Assembly (NCBI GenBank): GCA_034509925.1
Contig: CM067529.1
Location: 4,164,001 to 4,228,000 of the forward strand
DNA: 64,000 nt
Reading direction: 5' to 3'
From: Hirudinaria manillensis
Taxonomy: Eukaryota; Annelida; Clitellata; Hirudinida; Hirudinidae
Positions within the stretch are counted from its first letter, which is position 1. Each line of letters opens with the position of its first letter. The translations under genes and the position numbers were made by a program. The notes below the pieces were generated by a model. That model did not search any database and had not been told where the DNA came from. It worked only from the letters and a program-made list of their open reading frames with translations. Shown here in pieces: positions 27,042 through 38,065 of the stretch.

Positions 27042-30000
27042 CCTAAGTTTTGTCTCTTCCAGATTGCTCCCCTGAATGAAGGACAGTTCGAGGTCACGGT
27101 GTCTGACCTTTGCCTCGTGCCTGTTGTTCCTGCACGGTCATTGGTCGTAGTCTCCGAGGTTCACAGAGTCGTTCTTTATGCTCCTAAGAAGGTAAACATG
27201 GTTTGCAGTGATACTTTCTGATTGGTATCATTGGTAATGATCCAATTGGTTTAAATTATTTATTACATATAATTTTTTATTTTCATAAAGTAAATTGATA
27301 ATAACAATAATAAATTACCCTGAGTATTGTTAGATGATAATTTGAGTTTCAAGAAATTCTTATATTTCTCTTATTGTTTCTACCATTCCTTCCATCAGTT
27401 ACAATCATTTTACATCAGCAATCCATCTGTTGCTACCATCTGTCATCATCATCATCACCATTGCTTGCAGGTGCCCCTGTTTGGTGAAGCAAGACTGTCA
27501 CTGGAGGTCTTCGACATCGATGGACGAATCATTCCCGGCATCTTCTACAACTTCATGGATCCCGAGTTCAAGTCCAGCTCCAACATCCTGCACATCAGGT
27601 GGATCTATCAGTCTATTTGTTGATTATCTGCTGATAATCTTGTCCTGTAGTTATCAAATCAAATATTGATTATTATATTGATTAGACGAAGGCATAAATG
27701 ATTACAAATTAAATTTGTTTCAAGGCATGATGCGAACAAATTAACATAAATTAATATAAAGTTATAATCATACTTTCATTTAACACATTTATTTCTTAAA
27801 ACTTAAATTCGTAAAAATTTTATTTTTTATATTGAAATCAAATCTCTCTTGCAGTAATAAAATGGCGGTGCCCAGTAAAACCAATGCCACCTATTGGTTC
27901 AATGCTCGTTCCTTGGGCCGAACGTCATTGGTCGTTGCCGTATCCAAGAAAGGGTTCGCCTCGGATGCAGAGGATGCCACGATAAACGACGACGGGGATG
28001 ACGATGATGATGATGATGATGATGATGATTCTGTAGGAGAAAGGCACCTGGTCTTTAGTAATGCTGTAGACATACAGGTGTGCATGACTTCTATGTTAAA
28101 TAAGACTGCTGGTCTGATACGACTAGCCTTTTCTGAGAATGAAAGATGAATGAATGTTATATATAATGTATATCATGAGTAATATGTAAACATGATGATG
28201 ATGGTCAACATAAGATACTTTCTGAGGCTGTTGTTTCCACTTAAGAGTTAAATTATTGTAACTAGATTAATAGGGAGAACAAGGATAACCTTGACTATGA
28301 TGATAATATTTCATGGTTTTTATAATAATAATAATAATAATAATAGTAATAATAATAATGTCAGTGAAACCTTTTCAGGTATTCCCTCCTCTGAGAATAG
28401 AACCAAAGGAGATCACAGTAGCACCTGGCACAACTTTCCAGGTTAGTCGGTCGAGGACTTTTTGCCATGCTTTACAAAGACGTTCTGTACAAGTCACCAC
28501 CCTCTATAGATGCAAGCCCATGGTGGTCTCCTGCCAGAGGGCAGTGTGGAATTCATTGCAGAAGGATACGAAGACGTACTTAATGTCACCAAAGGAGGTC
28601 TGATGAAAGCATTGAGCGTAGGAGTGCAAAGGATTGCAGTCAGGTGTGTCGGGAGCGAGGAAGGCTCTGAAGTCGTATATTCGGAGGTGAATTTCGATTC
28701 TTACGTGATTTTATAATATAAAGGGTGGTTAATAAACACTGGTTATGTAATCATTTTAATGACTTAATTGTAAAGAAGTGTCTTAAGTGTAAATAAAGGA
28801 AATTTGTTATGTTTATTGCCACATCTATTTTCTTTTATTTAATTATAAAATGGTTTTTTTTAAGGATTTTGCAACAATCAACGTGGTCGAAATGAGAGGA
28901 GTGAAAATCAGTTGTCCAATCAGAACAATTCAAGCTGAAAATGAGGTCTCTGACCTAGATTACGAAACCAAACGATTGAAGTTTTAATTTTAGAATTATA
29001 ATGACTAGTGACTCATTATTTAATGAATTTATTTAAAATAAAATCATGAAAAATAAAAACCACACTTGATATTCACAGATGCCACTGGTCGCTATGGGCC
29101 TCAATGATCAAGCTATCGAGCCTTACTCATTCTCGGAGGTGTTGAATTTCGATTGGTCCGTCAGCGATCCTCACATCGCCTTGCTCAGGAGCCCCTTCGA
29201 AATTGAGAAGGTTTCGTCGTTGTTGTTTTTGTTATTGTTGCTGTAGTAGTTGTTGTAGTAGTTGTTGTTGCTGTTTCACACTATTGCATAATATCATCAT
29301 TCCTATCCCTTTGTGAGTGGAATTATATTCTTTTTGAACAAAAACGTTAAATGCCATCATTTGGTGATTATATTAAAATAATCATGCAATCATTGAGTTT
29401 TACAAAAGCAAAGATTTGTTATGGTAAATGTTAAAAATATTCATACTTTAGTTCTTTTACATTTGTCTTAAGTGTAAATAAAGGAAATTTTCCAGTCCCA
29501 GAAAAGCTCAGATCTTGGCCTCCATGGCAAAGGCTTTGCCATCAAGTTTGTGGCCCTGAAACCTGGCCAAGTGACTGTGACCCTGAAGGCAACTGACCCA
29601 AATAAAGGGGGCTTGCAATTCATTGACACCATCGTGGTGGAGGTCTTAGGACCATTGGGGATCACCTCTCCCCTGGCAATGGCTTCCTCACAGCTGGTCT
29701 TGATGCCAGATTCTGAGCTCAAGCTTCTAACCAGCCTGTTAGCTAAATGTCATTGATTTTGTTGTTGCCATGACAATACCATCATATTATTCACATCCAT
29801 TTCTTAAATCTTAGTTGTGCTCCAACTGTACTATTACTGTTTCTTTTTTCAATGCTTTTAGTTCACCCTAGAATGTTTTGCATGATTTTAAAAATTTCCT
29901 TGCTTGCTACACTGTTAGAGACAACACTCCTGGCATCAGGATCAAGTACATGACATTCCCAAAGAGTGAACTGGTGAATGTCGACGAGCAGGGGGTGCTC

Positions 30001-33000
30001 AGGTCGGGTCCTCTGTTCGGTTCGGTCCCTGTTGTCGTGCAGGCACGCAACGAAGAGGGAAAGTTCAATCAGACCCTCAGTTTTGTAGCCGAGGTGAGCT
30101 ACAATGATAACATTTATTTGCAAAAATTTCTGTTATTAGTGGTTGTAATTTTACAATTATAATGGTAATAATACTAAAAGCCATTGTTTCAAATTAATTG
30201 GTTTTGTTATAATTTATCTGTTTATGATTAACTCAACAGAGGATATTGTCTGCAATATATTGTATTTTTTTAATTAATATAATTCTAATAACATCTTGTA
30301 CTTTTAATCAATCATGGAAATGAATGCAAATAGGTCAAACCCCTTATCTACATCATGGCCAAGCCCACCGCCCACTTCCATGACGGCAATTATCGACTCC
30401 CGACCGGGCACGAGTTCGAGATGGAGATAGGTTGTCACGACGACTTGGGAAGCAGGTTCCATGCCATCAACACTGGCTTCTCGTTCCAGTTAAACAGGTA
30501 TAAATCGGCCTTCGCATCCGCAACAAGAGCCACGTTCGACAGAAATTAAAATCTTGGTTCACAGGCATGACAGCATCATGGTGTCGAGGAAGTCCAAGGA
30601 TGAGAGTGTTTTGTCCATAAGGACCGTGGATGTTGGATTCACCATTCTCAAGGTGAGTTAATCTTGTTATTGGCAATCTCAACAGAGGTTTGGTTATTTC
30701 TTATATTAACTTATTATCTTTTAATAAGTTAAATTTAATATGTTAAATGTTAATCATTCAACGAGCATTCGACATAAGACTGCTCGTTAAATTATGAAGA
30801 AACCCTTTTCTCAATTGAATTTCCAAGTCAAAAAATAATTTATTCCATCAAAACATCCCAGTCTTTATCTCTATTTCATGTCCAGTCATCATCCTAGCAG
30901 TTCATTATGCATAAAATTATGTACAGTCCAAAAACAATGGGAAAAAAGGAGAGAATGAGGGATCTCAATACTCTCTCCGAACGTGTCACGACGTGAACCG
31001 TCACCTCCTTCCTGTGATTGCACCTGTTTGCCACCGAGGGGCGCATTTTGTTCAGCTCTTGATGCTCTTTAGAAAAGAAATATTGCCAAGTTGAAACGTT
31101 TTCATAATTTTGGGATTTTGGTCTGTCGGAAGTAGTAGTTTGGCCAAAGCTATCCGCTAGTAAACTATCCCGTTTCTGGCAAGGTGGAGAGCCAAGTTCC
31201 ATTTCGGGAGCGGAGACGACCTTGTCGTCTAGCGTGTCGTCCATGCTGCGGACGGACAGATTTCCGTCGGTCCCAGAAAACTCCAACTGCTTTCTGAATC
31301 GAACTGATTGTCCTGTAGAAGGTGTCGAGGTCAACCTCAAAATGCTTCTTTGAGGTGTGGAATCTTGCAAACTTTCAGAGTGTCGCATCTGCTCGCCACG
31401 TGGTCTTTGCTTGATATTGGCATTCCAGTCTGCACTCTGATCGAAGTCGGGTTCTTTTATTAGATCTGACGTTCTGCTTTCAGGGGAGACGTTCATTCGA
31501 TCGGAGTAAAAACCGGCATCGGTTGCCCGCCAAAAAGTCGTTGCCGCATTCTTTTGGCCTCGATAAGTTGGCTGAAATCGTCCTGCACTTTGGCTGTGCT
31601 TAGACTGTAAAACTGGTGTGTTCACTGTATTCTGGTGTTGGATGGCATTATCTGTGTTACCTTGGCATGAAACATCCAAAGGAATTTTGAACGAGAAAAG
31701 AGGGCTGATCTTTTGTGACCTTGGTGAGAGAGCATCCAAAGATCCATTGGGAATGCTTGACATGACTCTTGAACTATTTTGGAATCGGCCATATTGATAA
31801 AAAGAACTTGAAATGCCATTGACCTGAGGGCTCCCAACAGTTTTGGCAACATTTGTCATGGTCCTTGAACTATTTTGGAACTGGCTGTATTGATAAGAAG
31901 TAGAACTTAGATTTCCACTTGGACTACCAACAGTTTGATTCAATACTCTCGGTTGGAACGTTGACCGTTGCCGGCGTTCCTTTGACATAAAACCGTCAAA
32001 CAAAGACATCCTTTGATCTATTGGCCCAGATCCATGCTCCCCCTGACCCACTGGTCTGCTACAAATACCGTGGCCGCCATGTTGGTGCCAGCTATTGTTT
32101 CTTTGTCTTGAATAATTACTGTTGCCGTACATTGCAAAATATAGGAGTGATGTTGCTGTCGGCAATTGAAATTTCTCATTTTCCATTAAATTGCTGACTG
32201 GATGAACAGATCCAAAGACAATTAGTTTCAAAGTTTTAAAATTTTATTGTAGGTTCTCTATATTATTTTTTATTTCTGATTTATTTTGTGGAACTAAGAT
32301 GTAATAAATTTTTGCAAAAATAAATCAATAAAAAGACTATTTTCTTCAAAATGCCAAACATTTATTTTTAAGTTTTTGTAAATTTTTATAGCTTTTATGA
32401 CTGATTAATTGCGGCAATTAAAATCATTTGAAAAATTAAGCATCAACTACTGGAAAAAGTGTCAGAATTCATCCTTTTCCCCCTATTTCAATGATACCCA
32501 AACACTAATACACAGAACTGATAATATCCTATGAGTCACCACAGTAAACATCAAGTCTGTCAGGCATTTTTAAATTTGTGAACCATTTTAACGAATTTAC
32601 ACTTTGTTCAATTGTATAACAACGAGTCTGTGATTTGATTTTTTCCTTCGCATACAAAACCTTTAATAATATGACAAGATGATGAGGTACTATGCATGCT
32701 CAAATGTATTTAAATATCATATTTCAAATAAAATTCACATTATTCATGTTAAAATAACTTTAAAATCATGCAATGTCATGCTCACAACAAGTTTAGTAAA
32801 ATTTAATCTATTTGTTAAACGAGGTTGTTCGATTGCATCTACGGTGAGACACAGATTTTATTTATTCTTCGTTTCTTTGACTTTGAACTGGATTTGTAGC
32901 CGCCTTCAGCTCCGCAAGGTGCAAACGAGATTTTTTCAGTAGCAGGTTTGTTGCCGGTGTCGTTCATCAGCAAAGACAGAAGATGGCTTCCGCTATTCAA

Positions 33001-36000
33001 ATTTTGTGACCGAGAAGAAATCGAATCCGTGACCTCGGTCGAACCGGAGACTTCATCTTTAGAGGATGTCGTCTCGCCATTTGCCATGCGGCAAAATGGG
33101 TCCAAGAGCCTCTTAATGCTTTCGGTCTTGCTAAGCTCTTCGTTTGCATTGCCATCCATGCTTTTCATCAGTTCCGACGTCCTGTTCCTACAGCTTTCCG
33201 CAGCGTGACCGAGAACGGACTTGTCGTTGAACTCCTTCGGCGTGCAGGCAGCGTCCTTCGGTAGGAGCTGCAACTTCATGTCCCTGAAGGAGGCGAGTAG
33301 GAAATCGGTGGCATCTATGACGGGACTCATCATCTTCTTGGTCAAAGCGTGCTTGAGTTTCCTTAGATGGGCAACTTCAAAAATGACAGCCTGTATCATT
33401 TCCTCGAACTCTTCTCTCAATGGATCTGCTCCTTTGATCCTCAGACTCCAATATTTTTTGTCATTTCTGGCTTTTTCGATCCTGGCGTTCTGAGAAGAGA
33501 TGTCGACGACAGAGGGATTCAGGTTACCAGTAACACAGGTGACCAGGGAATTCATTTTTCTGTTTACTCCATTCGATGGATAAGAAAATGAATTGGCCAT
33601 CACTTCGAATGCCATCAGATCTATGACGTTGATCAGGAGGGATTTGTGTTTGTGCAGTAGAGTGTGAGAGGCGACTCTGCAGTCAAAGACTATTTTGACG
33701 ATGTTTTCATCGTGAAGGACATCTTTAAGACCTTCGGTGAAAGCACGGTCGCCCAGAGACAAAATGTCGTAGAGATAAAAGTCTTTGGCATGCACGGCAA
33801 CCCAGGAAAAGTCCGTTCCCCTTTCTATGTCTGATCCGATGAAAGCCATACCGATGGATCCGAAATGTTTCAACTCAACTATGCTGCTGTAGAAAATGTT
33901 ATCGATGGAGTCTATTACGACGTAGTTGTATCTATAATGATCTTTATCAACTACAGGAGACTTTGAAGTTTGTTCTCGTCCGTTACTTGTCATTTCTTCG
34001 GAATGCAATTGCTTCGGCTCTTTGAAGGTTTTGCAATCTTTAAGAACCTTCTTCAACATGCTGAATTTTGACATCATCTTGATGTCCACGCTGTCCTTTG
34101 GAGACTCTCCACTTTCCATCTCATCGTCTTGTACGTCACGAGGCTCATTCAAGGCGACTTTAGTCTCCGGAGGCTCAGCAAAGACTCTGATTGCTTCGAG
34201 CTTTGGCAGGGTTGTGGTGTTGATTTGGTCCGAGACTTGTGGCGCTATTTCGCCTCCACGTATAAATTTAGACGAGATGACCTCCTTCTTGAGGAAGCAC
34301 CTCAGACCAGGTAGATTCAGTCCAGTATTTAAATCGACAATCTTACCCAGATATATTCTGTCAGCATTTTTTAGGTGCACACGACCCCTGAACACTCCGC
34401 TTTTCGTTTCCAACTGAATCTCGTCGCCAGCATGTATCAGCCTTTGCGAAGCCATCTTTGAATATCCAAAGGAATACAAGTCTTTAACGTACGACAGTCA
34501 CTAATTATATCGCAGTTCGGTCAAAACTGTCATCCTTTTCATCGAAAACGGCCGGTAATTTGTCGGGAGCTGCGTTTTTGAGGCGAACGAATCGATGTTG
34601 CAACAAAAGTTCACACAAATATTACTACTTTTCGCGGTTTTCCGTTGTAAATAATGCGCCGATGCGAACTCAATGTTAATTTAAATGAAACTGTGTTTGT
34701 TCAAAAATTAAATAAAATAAAAATTAATTTTAATTTGGTGAGCATTTATTATAGTTTTGATAGAAAATGGGTTTGTTGTTACGATTTCAAAATGATTCGA
34801 TAGATGGCATGTAAAAGTCTGGATTCACCAAGTTCATTTAGCTTCTATTGCTTAAGATTGGAATTGTTTGCGATAAATTAAATGTAAAAAATATAATATT
34901 AAATGTCTCTCAATCATAAATCTAAATTTATTTTAAATCATAATCTAATTTGGATTTGTCCAGATTTATGCCCTGTCCGATACTTCAATAGCAGATTATG
35001 TTGGGATCAACGTGGTGGAATCAATTACCCCTCATGGACTCAGACTCACACTTGGAAGTGTTGTCTGCTTCAATTCGACATTCCCTGAGTTTACAGGTTA
35101 AATTTATATTTCAAATTTAGTAACATTTTTACAAAGTTTGTAACTGTGCTTCTAGATTTGGGCTCTATATATGGACCTGTTTTCAATGTCTATGTTATGT
35201 CTCCATACATTATTACCTAGCTGGAAGTAAAGCATAGTAGAATATGTGTTAAGATAAATGGCATACTTTAGCTAATCTCATGGTATATTTGTAGAACATT
35301 CCCAGTGGTCTAGCTCAAATAATGACATAATTTCTATCAATCCGTCGGGAGTTTCTGTCACTCAGGGCATTGGAAATGCCCATGTCGTCTACATTCACAA
35401 AAGATTCACTGCCAAGAGTGATGTTAGTACATGCCTGCCTTTCAACATTTGTACTGCTTTTACCTACATGGATAATAATAATAATAATAATAATAATAAT
35501 TATCATTATTTTAATTGGCCATTGATTAAAACAAAAATGTAGACTTATTTTTAGTGTGTTTTTTTCTATTCTGTTGTCTAGGTAACCGTAGTGCCCATAT
35601 CACGGCTGGATTTGTTGCCTGAGGAATTTACTGTCTCGAATGCTGAACCCTCGAAGCTCTTCCGAGTCCTGCTGAGCAGTGAGATTCAAACCGGTACAGC
35701 AAACAAGATGGTCGTAGGTGAGGTTTTGGATTGGTGGCAAAGGAGTGATGATTAATTATTATTGTCTTAAGTCTAGACTTTATTGTTCCAAGTAAGTATC
35801 CTGAATTGACATGCGATCAGTCTTCATCTTCAAAATTTTCCATTTATTTTCAATTCTTTCGTCATATTGTTTGTGTTAGGTAATAAATTTCAAATGATCA
35901 TTCACCTCCTCCTTGTCACTTTATCTTTATCCAGCCATGTGACCACAATCATATATGCTGTGAGGTAACCTTTCGACAATCCTTTTTTTCCATCAAAGGT

Positions 36001-37583
36001 GACAACTGTATCGACAGAATTGGCAGCCTCTCCGTACCCAACTATCCTTACGCCTGCTCGGCATGGTTTACGTCGGCACACGAAAACTTTACTTTCTCCC
36101 AGGTGTTCGATGTCATGCCATTCTTCTGCCACAAAACAGGTGAATTGATTTTTTTTTCTCAAATCTTTCACGAAACGTTATTTGATAATTTCTCCAATAT
36201 ATTTCCAAAAGAGTTTCTGTTTTAAATTGTATCCATGATTCTGTTGATGCAGGAAACTATTACTGCAAGTTCGTTCCCCTGGAGCTGTCTGAAAAGCTGA
36301 GCCAGGAGGTGGCCGCATTCGGCTCGCACGTGCACCTCGGTGCCTCGCCCGCGACGGCGAGTTTGGATTCAGAGGCTGTGACCTCGGAGCCCGTCGAACT
36401 TCTCTTCCTCCCTGCCTTTCGCGTCGTCGACGAGAGGAGTCTGGTTCTCAGTCGCAAAAGAACGGAGGCGTTGCTGAAGATTTTGACAACGGAGGATGTC
36501 TTGAAGCGTTTAACGGTGTTAATTAGTATTCATTAATCGGTTATCAGTTAACTTTTAATTTGGTCTAAGAATAGCACCCAAATTTTGGTCAATGGTGATG
36601 GTCATCAATGAAGCATTCTTCTTAATCATAAGAGATATGACTTTATCACTCAAGGTGGTATCTGGAGACGAGAGTGTCATAAGAGTGTCCAAGCTTCCCA
36701 GGTATTCGGAAAACGTTGCAACGTTTTACCTCTCTCTACTGGGAATTCCCGACAACGTCCAGCCACCCGATTCGGTAGCCAGGGTCAAGGTCACGGTGTC
36801 TTGCCAAGGCAACTGGCAGACGGTGGATGTGTTCGTAAAAATTATGCCCGATGCCGTCAAAGGTATGCAAAGGAGAAATGGTCGGGTCTATTAGATTCAA
36901 TTTAATTGTCATTGTTTAATCTAATTAGGTCATGTTCTATTAATTAAGCAATTAGCTTGAAAAACATCTATAAAAGTAATTATTTCATTACATAAATTGA
37001 TTTTAAAGTCATCGATAATTTGTCGTGACGGCCCTTTGGAACTTTTTTCAGATCAGTCCACGTGGGGAACTGTCAGATCCACTTTCGGAAAATATTACAA
37101 CTGGTGGTTCTACGGAATGATTTTCATCTTTTCCATGCTCTTCCTCTCGTTGGGTGATTATGATGATGATGATATCAATTCAGTATCGATTTGGTTTAAT
37201 ATTTAATAAACTTCTGCATGACTTCAGTCAGTAATGTAGTGGCACCTTATTTATATTATTAGGCATTTGTGATCTCGATCTTCGCTGGCTGTGCTCGTGA
37301 AGACAAAGTGCCATCATTGCAACCATTGAACGAGGTTATTCCCTTTTTTCCAGTCTACCCTCTGAAGCAGGAATCCAAGCCGTGCTTTGTCTCCGGCGAC
37401 TTTTGGGCTCACAACAACTCCAACTCGCAGTGGGAGAAACTCTTCCGGCAACATCAACAAGAACAACAACACTTCCGCGGCCTCAACACTCCGACGTACG
37501 CGGGGGGAAGTCCCAGACGGGCGAAGAGAATGTGGACGGTCAGATCTCCTGCGGACGAGCTCCATCCCTCCTGGTTGGAATGA
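19522..37583 (+). CDS. NUP210: Nuclear pore membrane glycoprotein 210 (gp210)
   Basis: Single-pass pore-membrane nucleoporin with a large lumenal part, a transmembrane helix near the C-terminus and a short tail. Exons: 19522-19694, 20010-20149, 20268-20393, 20703-20805, 21019-(21169 to 21233), 21319-21432, 21726-21854, 22074-22142, 22278-22384, 22510-22650, 22770-22901, 23099-23251, 23561-23663, 23769-23858, 24066-24220, 24443-24554, 24771-24839, 25094-25140, 25276-25349, 25528-25621, 25837-25990, 26074-26165, 26409-26507, 26733-26840, 27063-27191, 27471-27598, 27855-28077, 28379-28441, 28510-28686, 28865-28945, 29079-29210, 29496-29737, 29919-30093, 30334-30497, 30565-30652, 34964-35096, 35295-35422, 35582-35717, 35999-36139, 36253-36515, 36655-36862, 37052-(37153 or about 37177), then 37263 to the stop at 37583, perhaps with an intron ending at TTTTTTCCAG (37353). 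The sum is about 1,900 residues, as in vertebrates. A signal peptide precedes LKLNVPKLLLPY. Further matches are ELYLDDSP, WVLDPSGYF and FNFMDPEFK-like blocks in order. The membrane segment is WWFYGMIFIFSMLFLSLG. Exon 27 encodes an in-frame poly-Asp run. The exon 5 end and the last junctions are uncertain. Confidence 0.93.
23391..23491. repeat. (TTA)n microsatellite in a NUP210 intron
   Basis: About 100 bp of ATT/TTA units in the NUP210 intron between exons 12 and 13, ending some 70 bp before the next acceptor. Smaller arrays of the same unit lie at 26673-26703, 26879-26908, 27007-27038 and 35468-35500. Confidence 0.9.
24886..24985. repeat. (GAGT)n microsatellite in a NUP210 intron
   Basis: About 20 nearly perfect GAGT units, flanked by degenerate GAAT copies, directly downstream of the donor of the exon ending at 24839. 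The frames read through it in both directions are repetitive artefacts. Confidence 0.9.
27993..28031 (+). repeat. NUP210: Coding GAC/GAT repeat (poly-Asp) in NUP210
   Basis: Thirteen aspartate codons, broken by one glycine, lie inside exon 27855-28077, between the conserved sequence VAVSKKGFAS and the next exon's start VFPPLRIEP. Both exon borders are good and the frame continues through the repeat, so it should be translated. It would place a strongly acidic loop in the perinuclear lumen. Vertebrate NUP210 has no such run at the matching position, as far as I recall. Confidence 0.8.
30894..32186 (-). CDS. Unrecognised intronless gene, tail-anchored protein, nested in NUP210
   Basis: One open frame of 430 residues, antisense inside the NUP210 intron 30653-34963. 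The first ATG in frame is at 32186-32184; further in-frame codons upstream lack an ATG. An ATG at residue 20 is an alternative start. The product is polar and Ser/Asn/Gln-rich. It contains an imperfect duplication at about 85-110 and 116-142 (TVGSP...YQY..FQNSSR.M) and a basic-proline region around TPQRSILRLTSTPSTG followed by QSVRFRKQLEF. It ends in one hydrophobic segment of about 20 residues (SLILSFFPIVFGLYIILC) with only three residues after it. This is the layout of a tail-anchored membrane protein of ER, nuclear envelope or outer mitochondrial membrane. There is no signal peptide. I do not recognise the family. Its only close neighbour is EXD1, 0.65 kb upstream on the same strand, so a germline role is conceivable but unproven. 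Confidence 0.8.
   Translation of the reverse strand: MENEKFQLPTATSLLYFAMYGNSNYSRQRNNSWHQHGGHGICSRPVGQGEHGSGPIDQRMSLFDGFMSKERRQRSTFQPRVLNQTVGSPSGNLSSTSYQYSQFQNSSRTMTNVAKTVGSPQVNGISSSFYQYGRFQNSSRVMSSIPNGSLDALSPRSQKISPLFSFKIPLDVSCQGNTDNAIQHQNTVNTPVLQSKHSQSAGRFQPTYRGQKNAATTFWRATDAGFYSDRMNVSPESRTSDLIKEPDFDQSADWNANIKQRPRGEQMRHSESLQDSTPQRSILRLTSTPSTGQSVRFRKQLEFSGTDGNLSVRSMDDTLDDKVVSAPEMELGSPPCQKRDSLLADSFGQTTTSDRPKSQNYENVSTWQYFFSKEHQELNKMRPSVANRCNHRKEVTVHVVTRSERVLRSLILSFFPIVFGLYIILCIMNC
31762..31940 (-). repeat. Internal duplication in the tail-anchored gene
   Basis: Two DNA copies spaced about 93 bp apart share the phrase CTTGAACTATTTTGGAA and the CCAACAGTTT end on the plus strand. They encode the two FQNSSR-containing repeats. 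Similarity at nucleotide level suggests a fairly recent tandem duplication. Confidence 0.7.
32839..34455 (-). CDS. EXD1: EXD1-like piRNA-pathway exonuclease-domain protein
   Basis: Intronless frame of 538 residues in the same NUP210 intron, antisense to the host. The start is ATG 34455-34453 in a good context (AAGATGG); the codon 24 nt upstream that also opens the frame is TTG. An LSm-like N-terminal domain is at about 7-60 (AGDEIQLETKSGVFRGRV...RIYLGKIV). A 3'-5' exonuclease-like (DEDD fold) domain is at about 176-390, with YNYVVIDSIDN, FSWVAVHAKDFYLYDILSLG, DRAFTEGLKDVLHDENIVKIVFDCR and VIDLMAFEVM. Known EXD1 is an RNA adaptor of the PIWI-interacting complex with TDRD12 and lacks nuclease activity. 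Here too the Exo I acidic pair is absent: the aligned segment is IGMAFIG, hydrophobic where D-x-E is expected. The aspartate of FDCR (about 258) remains. The long C-terminal tail is polar and ends with a basic cluster SKSKKRR. Similarity to EXD1 is recognised by domain order and these motifs. Confidence 0.88.
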   Translation of the reverse strand: MASQRLIHAGDEIQLETKSGVFRGRVHLKNADRIYLGKIVDLNTGLNLPGLRCFLKKEVISSKFIRGGEIAPQVSDQINTTTLPKLEAIRVFAEPPETKVALNEPRDVQDDEMESGESPKDSVDIKMMSKFSMLKKVLKDCKTFKEPKQLHSEEMTSNGREQTSKSPVVDKDHYRYNYVVIDSIDNIFYSSIVELKHFGSIGMAFIGSDIERGTDFSWVAVHAKDFYLYDILSLGDRAFTEGLKDVLHDENIVKIVFDCRVASHTLLHKHKSLLINVIDLMAFEVMANSFSYPSNGVNRKMNSLVTCVTGNLNPSVVDISSQNARIEKARNDKKYWSLRIKGADPLREEFEEMIQAVIFEVAHLRKLKHALTKKMMSPVIDATDFLLASFRDMKLQLLPKDAACTPKEFNDKSVLGHAAESCRNRTSELMKSMDGNANEELSKTESIKRLLDPFCRMANGETTSSKDEVSGSTEVTDSISSRSQNLNSGSHLLSLLMNDTGNKPATEKISFAPCGAEGGYKSSSKSKKRRINKICVSP

Positions 37584-38065
37584 TTGATAGCTGTTGATCA
37601 ATCGATTGATAGAATGGCCAATTAAAATTCATCTGAGATCATACAGATTAAGTGAAAGTCGTCAATCCCTTTCTAGTCTAATCTACATTGGTCGATTGAA
37701 TGATTGTGCTCCTCATTAGTCATCATCATCATCATCATCATCATCATTGCTCAAATTGTTTTAGTGTTGTGGTTTTCCTATATTAATAAGTTTAGGATCC
37801 ATTTTTTAAAACATCCCACCACTTACGATTTCTAGTGATTTGACACCCATGAATCTGATTCCACCCCTTCTGGTATATTTTTGTTTCTTGCATTTCTCTA
37901 ATTGGTGCTGTACGCGTTTTTCTATTTCATGTCGGCTTGCTTTGATTAAAAAAATTGAAAAAATATTTCGTTTGGCATTTGTTAAATTACTATCGAAGTG
38001 TTAATTGTTTCAAATTTAAATAATTGGTCGGTAATGATGTGGCCTTGCTCTCCTCTAAAAGTTGA
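37584..38065. other. Gap after NUP210
   Basis: NUP210 3' UTR and spacer. It holds a short ATC run at 37721-37746 and an ATTAAA near 37945 that could be the NUP210 poly(A) signal. No exon was seen. Confidence 0.4.
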
